DNA of 64,000 nt from Gammaproteobacteria bacterium (GTDB lineage Bacteria > Pseudomonadota > Gammaproteobacteria > Pseudomonadales > Azotimanducaceae): contig JAPOWH010000023.1 in the NCBI GenBank assembly GCA_026707735.1, positions 62,001-126,000 of the forward strand, written 5' to 3'. The notes below the pieces were generated by a model that did no database searches, was not told the origin of the DNA, and saw nothing but the letters and a program-made list of their open reading frames with translations. Positions 54,197 to 62,764 of the stretch are shown here, piece by piece (the stretch's first letter is position 1; each line of letters opens with the position of its first letter). The position numbers and the translations under genes are program-made.

Positions 54197-55429
54197 GTGA
54201 ACGATAGATCTACAGATCCCAACAACGCATGGCGTCTCGAAACACCTGGTAATCGTGGGTGGACGCGTACTGCCAGGCCAGACGATCCAAACAAGTTCTT
54301 CTTGGTCTCAACAGACGGACATGTTCAAGAGCCTGCGGATCTCTGGCACAAGAGGATCGACCGAGAATATCGCGAACGACTACCTGGCGTAGTGGTTGGG
54401 TCCGACGGCAAGAAATACCAGAAAACTGAGGGGTTTAGACCTCTACGGATCCGCAACATAGAGTTCAAAGGGGAAGATGCGCTTCGCAACCGATCGGGAG
54501 CGACTCCAACGGAACGTATACGCGACCTTGCACGCGATGGCGTGGATGCAGAGATACTGTTTCCGAACAAGGGGTTGGCGATGTGGGCTACTCAAGACCC
54601 GTACTTCAGCCAAGCCATGTGCCGCGTCTGGAATGATTGGGCATGGGAGACATTCGGCGCATTCAACGATCAACTTTGTCCCATGGCGTGTATTGCCTCG
54701 CAAGATATCGAAGGATCAATTCAGGAAATCGAGAGGTGCGCCAAGCTTGGCTTTCGGGGACTAGCTCTTCCGTGCAAGCCCGTATGGGGTGCACCCAATC
54801 ACGAAGCTCTGAACTACAACCTGCCCGAATTCGAGCCGCTTTGGTCGACCATAGAGGAAACTGGTCTCCCCATTACCTTTCATGTATCGACGGGTCGGGA
54901 CCCACGTACATCAAGAGGCAACGGCGGAGCCGTAATCAACTACGCCGTTCACTCCCTCGCCCCGACTATGGAACCCATCGCCAATCTGTGCGCATCGGGG
55001 GTGCTGGATCGATTTCCAGGCCTTACTTTTGGAAGTGTGGAAGCTGGCATCGGGTGGGTTCCCTGGGCGCTTTGGGCGATGGATGAGGCTTACCGCAAGC
55101 ATCACATGTTCGTTCGTCCTAAACTGAAGAAACTACCGAGCGACTACTTTCGATCAAACGGGTTTGCAACGTTTCAAGAAGACAAACCGGGTCTCGATCT
55201 GGCTCGAGAGCACAATCTCATTGACAACTTCATGTGGGCGAATGATTATCCGCACCACGAGGGAACCTGGCCCCACTCAGCGGCAGCAATCGAAAGGACG
55301 ATGGGGCAACTCAGCGAAGCTGAACGCGCAAAAATCCTTGGTCTGAACGCGGCAAAATTGTTCAAATTGCCAATTCCAGAACGATACGTGAGGAAGAACG
55401 ACGAACGTGGAATAGGAGCTACCACTTGA
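54197..55429 (+). CDS. Amidohydrolase-2 family protein (third of three)
   Basis: A 410-residue metal-dependent hydrolase: STDGHVQEP (N-terminal metal His), LPITFHVSTG and NFMWANDYPHHEGTWP with a metal/catalytic Asp, close in form to the other two copies. GTG start at 54197, with GAGG nearby. Upstream of an MFS transporter and an acyl-CoA synthetase on the same strand, an arrangement consistent with uptake and degradation of an aromatic or lipid-like compound (inference). Confidence 0.85.
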   Translation: MNDRSTDPNNAWRLETPGNRGWTRTARPDDPNKFFLVSTDGHVQEPADLWHKRIDREYRERLPGVVVGSDGKKYQKTEGFRPLRIRNIEFKGEDALRNRSGATPTERIRDLARDGVDAEILFPNKGLAMWATQDPYFSQAMCRVWNDWAWETFGAFNDQLCPMACIASQDIEGSIQEIERCAKLGFRGLALPCKPVWGAPNHEALNYNLPEFEPLWSTIEETGLPITFHVSTGRDPRTSRGNGGAVINYAVHSLAPTMEPIANLCASGVLDRFPGLTFGSVEAGIGWVPWALWAMDEAYRKHHMFVRPKLKKLPSDYFRSNGFATFQEDKPGLDLAREHNLIDNFMWANDYPHHEGTWPHSAAAIERTMGQLSEAERAKILGLNAAKLFKLPIPERYVRKNDERGIGATT

Positions 55430-55568
55430 TCTAAAGCGCCCCGAGCGGTCGCCAAATCGCTCGAACATTCCGCTTGATTGGGACTCAGCCTAGGCGAACC
55501 GGCCGAATTCCACATCTGCTATCATTCCGACCTTCCAAAATGCGCCACTCCGTTGGGTTCTTCCCAAT

Positions 55569-56915
55569 ATGCCCTCGCTACTGCAAGGTTCACTTGGCCG
55601 AACCTTCGAAGCTCTAAGGTCTCGCGATTTCCGATTTCTATGGATCTCTAGCCTTACATCCGCGTTTGCCATCCAAATGCAGATTTTGGCACGCGGATGG
55701 CTGATTTACGATCTAACCGAATCTGAGCTTGCTTTGACGTGGGTAATGCTCTCTTTTCTGCTGCCCTCGGCGTTGTTTTCATTGATCGGCGGCGTTCTCT
55801 CTGATCGGGTACGCAAGAAGTCGATCATGCTGGCAGCGCAATGCCTGAACACAGTAGCTACTTTTCTCTTTGGATTGATCATCTTTCTCGATGCGATAAC
55901 TTTCTGGCATTTCATCTATTTCGGCATGTTCAACGGGACAGTCATGGCGCTAAGCATGCCTGCCCGAACATCGATACTGCCAGACCTCGTAGGCCGCAAG
56001 TCGCTCGTGAATGCAATGGCGCTTTCGAGTTCAACCTTCAATCTCGCCAGAGTTGCCGGACCTACGGTGGCGGGAACGCTGATCGCGCTATTCGCAGCGG
56101 GCAATACGTCTTCAACATATGGCGTGGGGATGGTTTTTTTCGTGATCACGGGTCTCCACGCCGTCTCAATTTACTGCACCTATCTCCTCCACTATCGCGG
56201 GGAACCACACCGGAAAATACGCAAGAAAGTGCGTCGCGACCTGACCGAAGGATTCATCTACATCCGCCGCAATCGCACCTTGGTCGGCCTTCTTCTGATG
56301 GGGCTTCTCCCCATGACTTTTGGGTTTTCTGCAACATTTCTCATGCCTGCATTCAATGCCGACATGCTGCAAGGTGATTCAACAATGCTGGGGTATCTTG
56401 TCGCCGCCATGGGCGTAGGCGCACTAACTGGATCACTTACGCTAGCTCGGTTGGGCGATGTAGGTCACAAGGGGCGACTAATGTTCTTGACAGCCTATCT
56501 GTGGTCGATATTCATTGCTCTTTTCGCGTTTTCCGCTACTCCGTGGCTAGCGCTTACGTTCAGCGCTTTGATCGGTCTATTCAGTTCAGTGATGGGTTCA
56601 CTCAACATGAGCGTGGTTCAGCTGGTGGTACCGCCTGCTATGCGTGGACGCATGATGGCCATTTTGTGGGCGACTCATGGACTCATGCCACTGGGAATGA
56701 TTCCCATCGGCTGGCTTGCTGAGATTTGGAACATTAGTTTCGCATTGCTAATCAGTGCGGTACTCCTCGCCGGGTCTACATACGCCTTGAAGGTGTTCAT
56801 GCCGGAATTGGCACGCATTCGGAAAGGCTACGACGAACCGTCACGCTATGAATCCGTCGAGTCTGACACCGACGCCAGCGAAGAGACGCCACCAAAGATC
56901 TCAGCGGTTTCATAG
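55569..56915 (+). CDS. MFS transporter
   Basis: A 448-residue integral membrane transporter with 11-12 predicted helices. The loop between helices 2 and 3 is SLIGGVLSDRVRKKSIM, the major-facilitator motif A (GxLaDrxgrkxxl). It resembles exporters of the enterobactin-exporter type (MFS_3). The C-terminal tail is acidic (SVESDTDASEETPP). Gap of 139 bases to the amidohydrolase before it. Confidence 0.87.
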   Translation: MPSLLQGSLGRTFEALRSRDFRFLWISSLTSAFAIQMQILARGWLIYDLTESELALTWVMLSFLLPSALFSLIGGVLSDRVRKKSIMLAAQCLNTVATFLFGLIIFLDAITFWHFIYFGMFNGTVMALSMPARTSILPDLVGRKSLVNAMALSSSTFNLARVAGPTVAGTLIALFAAGNTSSTYGVGMVFFVITGLHAVSIYCTYLLHYRGEPHRKIRKKVRRDLTEGFIYIRRNRTLVGLLLMGLLPMTFGFSATFLMPAFNADMLQGDSTMLGYLVAAMGVGALTGSLTLARLGDVGHKGRLMFLTAYLWSIFIALFAFSATPWLALTFSALIGLFSSVMGSLNMSVVQLVVPPAMRGRMMAILWATHGLMPLGMIPIGWLAEIWNISFALLISAVLLAGSTYALKVFMPELARIRKGYDEPSRYESVESDTDASEETPPKISAVS

Positions 56916-56968
56916 AATCCGTTTGCCTCAACTATCAGGCAACGGCAGGGAAGCACAGGAGGAGTGAG

Positions 56969-58600
56969 TTGGAATTCAATCTTGCGGCAGTTAACGAAGC
57001 AGTAGCCAACGCCATACCGCAGCGAGAAGCCATCGTATTCCAGGATCGCCGAATCACGTTTGGGGAATTCACTGATCGAACACGCAGACTGGCGAATTTC
57101 CTAATCGACAACGACATTGGCTTGCATACGCAAAGATCACAACTCAATCCCTGGCAATCGGGCCAAGACCACGTTGGGTTGTATCTCTACAACTGCAATG
57201 AGTACTTGGAAGGGATGTTGGGCGCGTTCAAGTGTCGGGCAGCGCCGTTCAATGTCAACTATCGCTACGTTGACGAAGAGCTCATCTACCTTCTCAACAA
57301 TGCCACAACGAAAGCGCTAATCTTCCATAGTTCACTTGCGCATCACGTCGAATCCATTCGGGCACACGTTCCCAGTCTCGAGCTCCTCATACAGGTTGAC
57401 GACAGCGACACTTCACCGATCGCGGGCGCATTCAATTACGAGGAAGCTCTTGAGAGATCATCCAACGAATCTCCCAGTGTAGAGCTATCCGCGGATGATT
57501 TATACATCCTCTACACAGGCGGCACGACCGGCATGCCGAAGGGAGTGCTATGGAGACATGCGGACATTCTCACGGCAGCGCTTGGCGGCCGACGAACTAA
57601 CGGTGAGCTGCTACGCTCAATCGACGAATTTGTTGAACGATCACGCTATCAGTACCGCAAGTCGCTTCCCGCTCCGCCTTTCATGCATGGCGCGGGGCAT
57701 TGGAACGCTCTGCAAATGCTCAATGCGGGCGGCACGACAGTAATTCAAGACAATGTCAGAAAGTTTGACGCAAAGGATGTCCTTGACGCCATTGAACGCG
57801 AAGAAGTGAACAATTTGCTAGTTGTCGGTGATGCCTTCGGTCGTCCCCTGGCCGATGAATTGCAGCGATCACACAGGGCATTGCCAAGTTTGCGAAATAT
57901 CATCACCGGCGGCGCCATCATGACGGCCAAGGTGAAGAGCGACCTCCTAGCTGCGCTTCCCAACATCAAGATCATCGACTCGGCCGGTTCTTCCGAAACG
58001 GGAGGCCAAGCCACTCACGTGAGTGATCGAGCGACTGGAGCATCGACAGGGCGGTTTACGTTGAGTGAAAACAATGCAGTTCTCTCAGACGATATGTCTC
58101 GTATATTGAAGCCTGGACATGAGGGTTTGGGGTGGTGGGCGCGAAGCGGCAACATACCCTTGGGATACTTGGATGACGAACCCAAAACCAAAGCAACGTT
58201 TCCTGTAGTGGACGGCATTCGCTACTCGGTCCCTGGCGACAAAGTGAGACTGCTTGAAGACGGCTCACTCGAATTGCACGGCAGGGAGTCAGTAACAATC
58301 AACTCGGGCGGAGAAAAGATCTTCGCAGAGGAGGTCGAGCAGGCATTGAAGCATCACGAGGATGTCTTTGACGCGGTAGTCGCGGGCCGAACCTCCGAAA
58401 GATGGGGAAACGAAGTTGTTGCCATTGTCCAACTCCGAGACAACGTTCGTCCTAGCGAGGAAAGTTTGCTGGATGAGTGCAACCGCCACATCGCCCGCTA
58501 CAAGCTTCCGAAAGCGTTTGTCTTCGTGAAGGAGATTTTTCGCAGTCCGAGTGGGAAGGCAGATTACAAGTGGGCCAAGTCTGTCGCAGAGTCGCAGTAA
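56969..58600 (+). CDS. Acyl-CoA synthetase (AMP-forming)
   Basis: A 543-residue ANL-family ligase: P-loop YTGGTTGMPKGV, DSAGSSETGGQATH (A5 region), GYLDDEPKTKATFP, VPGDKVRLLEDGSLELHGRE and the C-terminal lysine in RSPSGKADYKWAK. It activates a fatty or aromatic acid to a CoA thioester. TTG start at 56969, with AGGAGG upstream. Follows the MFS gene by 53 bases. Confidence 0.88.
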   Translation: MEFNLAAVNEAVANAIPQREAIVFQDRRITFGEFTDRTRRLANFLIDNDIGLHTQRSQLNPWQSGQDHVGLYLYNCNEYLEGMLGAFKCRAAPFNVNYRYVDEELIYLLNNATTKALIFHSSLAHHVESIRAHVPSLELLIQVDDSDTSPIAGAFNYEEALERSSNESPSVELSADDLYILYTGGTTGMPKGVLWRHADILTAALGGRRTNGELLRSIDEFVERSRYQYRKSLPAPPFMHGAGHWNALQMLNAGGTTVIQDNVRKFDAKDVLDAIEREEVNNLLVVGDAFGRPLADELQRSHRALPSLRNIITGGAIMTAKVKSDLLAALPNIKIIDSAGSSETGGQATHVSDRATGASTGRFTLSENNAVLSDDMSRILKPGHEGLGWWARSGNIPLGYLDDEPKTKATFPVVDGIRYSVPGDKVRLLEDGSLELHGRESVTINSGGEKIFAEEVEQALKHHEDVFDAVVAGRTSERWGNEVVAIVQLRDNVRPSEESLLDECNRHIARYKLPKAFVFVKEIFRSPSGKADYKWAKSVAESQ

Positions 58601-58615
58601 CTGCATTCAAACCGC

Positions 58616-59908
58616 GTGCAAGAGCAAATTCCTGAGCTGAATTCCGCGACTACAGTCGGCGTGATTGGTCTTGGCTATGTCGGACTGCCCCTCGCTCTGT
58701 CGTGTAGCAAGTTGTACCGTACACGCGGCTACGATCTTTCACTTGATCGAATCCGGTCCCTTAATGCGGGTGAAGACCACACTGGCGAAGTTGAGCCCAC
58801 GGATTTCGACGACAATCCAAATCGATACTTCACCAATGAGTTAGAAGAAATGCGGGGATGCGACGTGTTCGTAGTGACCGTTCCCACTCCCATTGATAAA
58901 GACAACAATCCTGATTTGACTCTTCTTATGCATGCTTGCGACTCAGTCGGTTCGATATTGGAAAAATCATGCGTAGTGATTTTTGAGTCAACCGTATTCC
59001 CCGGCGCAACTGAAGATCTTTGCATACCAAGACTGGAGCGCAACTCCGGACTCAGGTTGAATCAAGATTTCTGGGTCGGCTACAGCCCTGAGCGAATCAA
59101 TCCTGGGGACAAATCGCGCCGACTAAGCGATGTCGTGAAGGTCACCGCGGGGTCCAATGAGATTGCCGCCGAACATGTGGACAACTTTTACAGCTCATTC
59201 GTTAGTGCTGGCACTCATCGGGCATCGTCGATTAGAGTCGCCGAAGCTGCAAAGGTCATAGAGAACATCCAGCGCGACATCAATATCGCGCTCATGAATG
59301 AATTCTCGCAGCTCTTCAATCTCTTGGATCTTGACACTGCTGAAGTATTGGCGGCTGCCTCTACAAAGTGGAATTTCCTGCCATTCAAACCGGGGTTGGT
59401 TGGTGGACATTGCATCGGCGTCGACCCCTACTACTTGACGTACAAGGCGCGAGAGATTGGCTTCGATCCTGAGATGATCCTGGCCGGTCGCAAAGTAAAC
59501 AACTTCATGCCAGAGTATGTTGCCAATCGGGTCTGCACTTTATTGGAAGGTTCAAGTTCGGGAGTAAAGTCGTCCCGTGTTCTTGTGCTGGGGATTGCAT
59601 ACAAGGAAAATTGCCCCGACACCCGCAACAGCAAGTCGATCGACCTGGTAAGGGAACTGCGCTCCCGAGAATTGGTTGTTGATGTATGTGATCCCGTCGT
59701 GCAGCGCAGCGGTAGCACAATTCCCAACGACATTGACTTGAACGATTGGCCTGTATTTGGGTCATATGAGGCTGTAGTTCTCGCAGTCGCCCACGATGAA
59801 TTCGCTGAGAAACCCCTAGAACTCATCGAGAACGTCTGCATGCCGAATGCGATTGTGTTTGACATCCAGCACGTCCTGCCAAGATCGTCTGTCACAGAGA
59901 GGCTTTGA
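58616..59908 (+). CDS. UDP-sugar dehydrogenase (TviB/WbpA-type)
   Basis: A 430-residue nucleotide-sugar dehydrogenase: GVIGLGYVGLPLA (NAD site), TPIDKDNNPDL, FESTVFPG, GYSPERINPGDK, and the catalytic cysteine in GGHCIGVDPYYL. The TviB form oxidises UDP-N-acetyl-hexosamine to the uronate, for capsule or O-antigen synthesis. GTG start at 58616, 15 bases after the acyl-CoA synthetase stop. Confidence 0.9.
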   Translation: MQEQIPELNSATTVGVIGLGYVGLPLALSCSKLYRTRGYDLSLDRIRSLNAGEDHTGEVEPTDFDDNPNRYFTNELEEMRGCDVFVVTVPTPIDKDNNPDLTLLMHACDSVGSILEKSCVVIFESTVFPGATEDLCIPRLERNSGLRLNQDFWVGYSPERINPGDKSRRLSDVVKVTAGSNEIAAEHVDNFYSSFVSAGTHRASSIRVAEAAKVIENIQRDINIALMNEFSQLFNLLDLDTAEVLAAASTKWNFLPFKPGLVGGHCIGVDPYYLTYKAREIGFDPEMILAGRKVNNFMPEYVANRVCTLLEGSSSGVKSSRVLVLGIAYKENCPDTRNSKSIDLVRELRSRELVVDVCDPVVQRSGSTIPNDIDLNDWPVFGSYEAVVLAVAHDEFAEKPLELIENVCMPNAIVFDIQHVLPRSSVTERL

Positions 59909-59963
59909 TCGCTGGAACTATGTGCTCGCAGTGGCTGTTCGGGCACAATATCTGGATACTGCT

Positions 59964-60051
59964 GGAGGGGTGGCTGAGTGGACGAAAGCACTGGTCTTGA
60001 AAACCAGCGAGGTTTAGGCCTCCCAGGGTTCGAATCCCTGCCCCTCCGCCA
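59964..60051 (+). tRNA. tRNA-Ser (UGA)
   Basis: Long-variable-arm tRNA. Acceptor stem GGAGGGG with CCCCTCC, encoded CCA end, anticodon stem CTGGT/ACCAG with anticodon TGA at 59998-60000, T-loop TTCGAAT. Lies between the nucleotide-sugar dehydrogenase and tusD. Confidence 0.97.
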
Positions 60052-60075
60052 GTGCCTGAACGTAAAGGCAGACCC

Positions 60076-60444
60076 GTGAAAATTTCACTATTGGTTCAAG
60101 GTGCCCCCCACTCCTCAACAGCCTGCGAGCAGGCATTGAACTTCGCTCGAGCCGTCATTCGAAAGAACCATACCTTATTTAGAGTGTTTTTCTACAAAGA
60201 TGCTGTATCCATTGCCAATAGCACCTACCAGCTTCCCAGCGACGAATGGAACATTCAGGAAGCATGGCTGGATTTTGCTAACGAAAACAACATGGAACTC
60301 ATGGTGTGTATAGGAGCGGCGCAACGAAGAGGCATCTCAGAAGCTTCACTCCCAACTGACGGGAGATCAGGATTCCAAATCGTCGGACTTGGACAATTCA
60401 TCGAAGCGACAATCGAATCGGACCGAGTCGTCACCTTCAACTAA
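60076..60444 (+). CDS. tusD: Sulfurtransferase TusD
   Basis: A 122-residue DsrE-fold protein; the catalytic cysteine is in VCIGAAQRRG. With TusB and TusC it forms the TusBCD complex that relays sulfur from TusA to TusE for 2-thiouridine synthesis in tRNA. GTG start at 60076 (start of KISLLVQGAP). First gene of the tus cluster, 24 bases after tRNA-Ser. Confidence 0.9.
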   Translation: MKISLLVQGAPHSSTACEQALNFARAVIRKNHTLFRVFFYKDAVSIANSTYQLPSDEWNIQEAWLDFANENNMELMVCIGAAQRRGISEASLPTDGRSGFQIVGLGQFIEATIESDRVVTFN

Positions 60445-60789
60445 ATGAATTCCATTCTGTATCTTGTTAGGAAACTGCCGGGAACGCTGGCCAACGAAAC
60501 CATCGACATGGTTCTCGTTAGCGGCGTATTCGGGCAACCAACCACGGTAGTCTTCATGGACGATGGGGTGTTTCAGCTCATTGGCGACGGAGAAAAGATC
60601 CGACGCAAGGACACCGCCAAGAAGTGGACAGCCCTCCCTGCCTACGACATTGATAAGGTACTTGTACATCTGCCAAGCCTAGCTGAACGAAACATCCCCG
60701 ACACTCAGTTGCCAAACTTTGTATGCCTAGCATCCGATTCCGAGCTTCAAGATGCATTTCGTGAAGCAAATTGTGTGGTGAGTGACTAG
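60445..60789 (+). CDS. tusC: Sulfurtransferase TusC
   Basis: A 114-residue DsrF-type protein, starting directly after the tusD stop and partner of TusB and TusD. The segment VVFMDDGVFQLIGDG is family-typical. Confidence 0.87.
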   Translation: MNSILYLVRKLPGTLANETIDMVLVSGVFGQPTTVVFMDDGVFQLIGDGEKIRRKDTAKKWTALPAYDIDKVLVHLPSLAERNIPDTQLPNFVCLASDSELQDAFREANCVVSD

Positions 60790-61037
60790 TGCTTCACATT
60801 GTCGCCAACCCTCAAGGCCTAGCATCGTGCGAGACCGCACTACAGGCAACGGATTCAGTTGTATTTGCAGGGGATGCTGCGTATTCCGCCAAGACTATAG
60901 ACTGTGCTGCCACCTTTGTCATAGATTTGGATATAGGGGGTCGCGGGCTAGAAACTCCGGAGGGAGTAACTTGCATCTCCTACGACGAATTCGTAGACCT
61001 CATTGTGGCGACGGAGAGGTCTATAACATGGGCGTGA
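60789..61037 (+). CDS. tusB: Sulfurtransferase TusB
   Basis: An 82-residue DsrH-type protein with GTG start overlapping the tusC stop (TAGTG). Short as usual for the family. Completes the TusBCD heterohexamer. Confidence 0.85.
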   Translation: MLHIVANPQGLASCETALQATDSVVFAGDAAYSAKTIDCAATFVIDLDIGGRGLETPEGVTCISYDEFVDLIVATERSITWA

Positions 61038-61339
61038 GCGAAGCGGACAGCGAGGGATTCCTCAAGGATCCCGCGACGTGGTCAGAGCAGCACGCCCTTG
61101 CTGAAGCAGATCGGCTAGCTATTCGCCTTACTGAAGACCACTGGAAAATCATTCTTGCAGCGCGGGAGTTTTATCTGAACACGGGAGTCAGCCCATCCAT
61201 GCGGCCCCTGGTGAATGTCGCAAAGCAAGTTGAGCCGCGGCTCGGTAGTTCGTTAATGCTTGCCAAGCTGTTTACCAGCAATACTTCGAAAGTTGTCGCT
61301 CAGCTCAGCGGTACTCCGAAACCGTCTGACTGCGTCTGA
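61028..61339 (+). CDS. tusE: TusE / DsrC-like sulfur acceptor
   Basis: A 103-residue DsrC-family protein with the C-terminal penultimate cysteine (KPSDCV) that receives sulfur from TusD and passes it to MnmA. Lacks the second cysteine of dissimilatory DsrC, so it is of the TusE type. ATG at 61028 overlaps tusB by 10 bases with GGAG/GAGG ahead. The N-terminus is about seven residues shorter than E. coli TusE. Confidence 0.9.
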   Translation: MGVSEADSEGFLKDPATWSEQHALAEADRLAIRLTEDHWKIILAAREFYLNTGVSPSMRPLVNVAKQVEPRLGSSLMLAKLFTSNTSKVVAQLSGTPKPSDCV

Positions 61340-61352
61340 CGCTCTACCGATC

Positions 61353-62630
61353 CTAGGACTCAAACTCGAGGTACTGCACCCCATGCATGTAGGGGATTAG
61401 GGCATCCGGAATGTGCACACGCCCTTGAGAATCCTGGTAGTTTTCCATTATTGCAATCAATACCCGCCCGATCGCCAATCCAGAGCCGTTTAGCGTATGA
61501 ACTAGCTCCGGTCGTGTCTGAGGCGCTGGCCGAAAGCGAGCTTGGGCTCTGCGTGCTTGAAAATCCAGAAAGTTGCTGCACGACGACACTTCGCGATACC
61601 TGTCGAAGCCAGGCAACCACACTTCAAGATCAATCGTCTTTGCGCTGGCAAACCCCAAGTCCCCACCACACAGACTTACGGCCCGAAATGGCAGTTCCAA
61701 TCTCTTGAGAACCGTTTCTGCATGATTCACGATTTCGTCAAGAGCAACCCAAGAACGATCGGGATGGGTAACTTGAACAAGTTCGACCTTCTCAAATTGG
61801 TGCAATCGGATTAGACCTCTTGTGTCTTTGCCATGGCTGCCCGACTCGCGTCGAAAGCATGGGGTATGACAGACGTACTTCAGTGGAAGATCGTTGGCAT
61901 CCAAGATTTGATCGCGAACCATGTTGGTCACCGGTACTTCTGCAGTCGGTATGAGGAAACTGTCGACTTCCGAACTGACAAAGAACACATCGTCCTCAAA
62001 CTTCGGCAACTGACCGGTGGCGGTGAGCGATTCACGATTGGCGATGTAGGGAACGTAAAGCTCCTCGTAGCCATGTTCGTCGGTGTGGATGTCCAACATG
62101 AGCTGGATAAGCCCACGGTGCAGCCGTGCAAGGGGACCTCTCAACACCGAGAAACGACTTCCAGCTATCCGTACGCTTGCCTCAAAGTCCAAACTGTCTC
62201 CCGCAATGTCGACATGGTCCTTTGGCTCGAACGAAAACTCTGTCACATCTCCCCACCTGTAGAGCTCACGATTGTCCTCATCGGTTTCACCTACGGGGAC
62301 GGAGTCGTCCGGTATGTTGGGTATGGTCAGAAGGTAGCCCTGAAGCTCTTCGTGAACTTTATTGAATTCCGTCCGAATAACCTCGAGGCGTAGTCCCAAA
62401 TCACCAACCGCTGATACTAGAGGTTCGATCTCCTCTCCAGATCGTTTGGCCCGCCCTATTTCTCGAGAGACTATGTTGCGTTCGTGCTGCAAGGACTCCA
62501 TCTCAGTTTGAAGGTCGCGGCGGGCTTTCTCCAAATCGCGATAGGTGTCGAGATCCAAGTCATAGCCACGAATGCTTAGCGCTCCCGCAATCGCCTCGGG
62601 ATTCTGTCGGAACAATCGGGGATCCAACAT
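61353..62630 (-). CDS. serS: Seryl-tRNA synthetase
   Basis: A 425-residue class II aminoacyl-tRNA synthetase. N-terminal coiled coil (~30-100), motif 2 region with CFRRESGSHGKDTRGLIRLH, and motif 3 ending NGSGLAIGRVLIAIMENYQ. Charges tRNA-Ser, whose gene lies 1.4 kb away. Convergent with tusE (13-base gap). Confidence 0.97.
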   Translation of the reverse strand: MLDPRLFRQNPEAIAGALSIRGYDLDLDTYRDLEKARRDLQTEMESLQHERNIVSREIGRAKRSGEEIEPLVSAVGDLGLRLEVIRTEFNKVHEELQGYLLTIPNIPDDSVPVGETDEDNRELYRWGDVTEFSFEPKDHVDIAGDSLDFEASVRIAGSRFSVLRGPLARLHRGLIQLMLDIHTDEHGYEELYVPYIANRESLTATGQLPKFEDDVFFVSSEVDSFLIPTAEVPVTNMVRDQILDANDLPLKYVCHTPCFRRESGSHGKDTRGLIRLHQFEKVELVQVTHPDRSWVALDEIVNHAETVLKRLELPFRAVSLCGGDLGFASAKTIDLEVWLPGFDRYREVSSCSNFLDFQARRAQARFRPAPQTRPELVHTLNGSGLAIGRVLIAIMENYQDSQGRVHIPDALIPYMHGVQYLEFES

Positions 62631-62764
62631 TAGTCATTCCTTGCTGGTGCGGTAGAGTGGACGAACCCACGAGCGAGGGCTTTGCTAGCTCTCGGGAAGT
62701 GCGCATTTTAAGCGTCCTGCCGAGTCCTAAGCAACGAACTCGCTCAGAAATCAACGCCAAGACT

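Noticed and set aside
59431-59991. 186-codon minus-strand ORF
   Set aside because: Antisense to the UDP-sugar dehydrogenase gene and the tRNA.
61833-62393. 186-codon ORF antisense to serS
   Set aside because: Shadow of a highly conserved gene.
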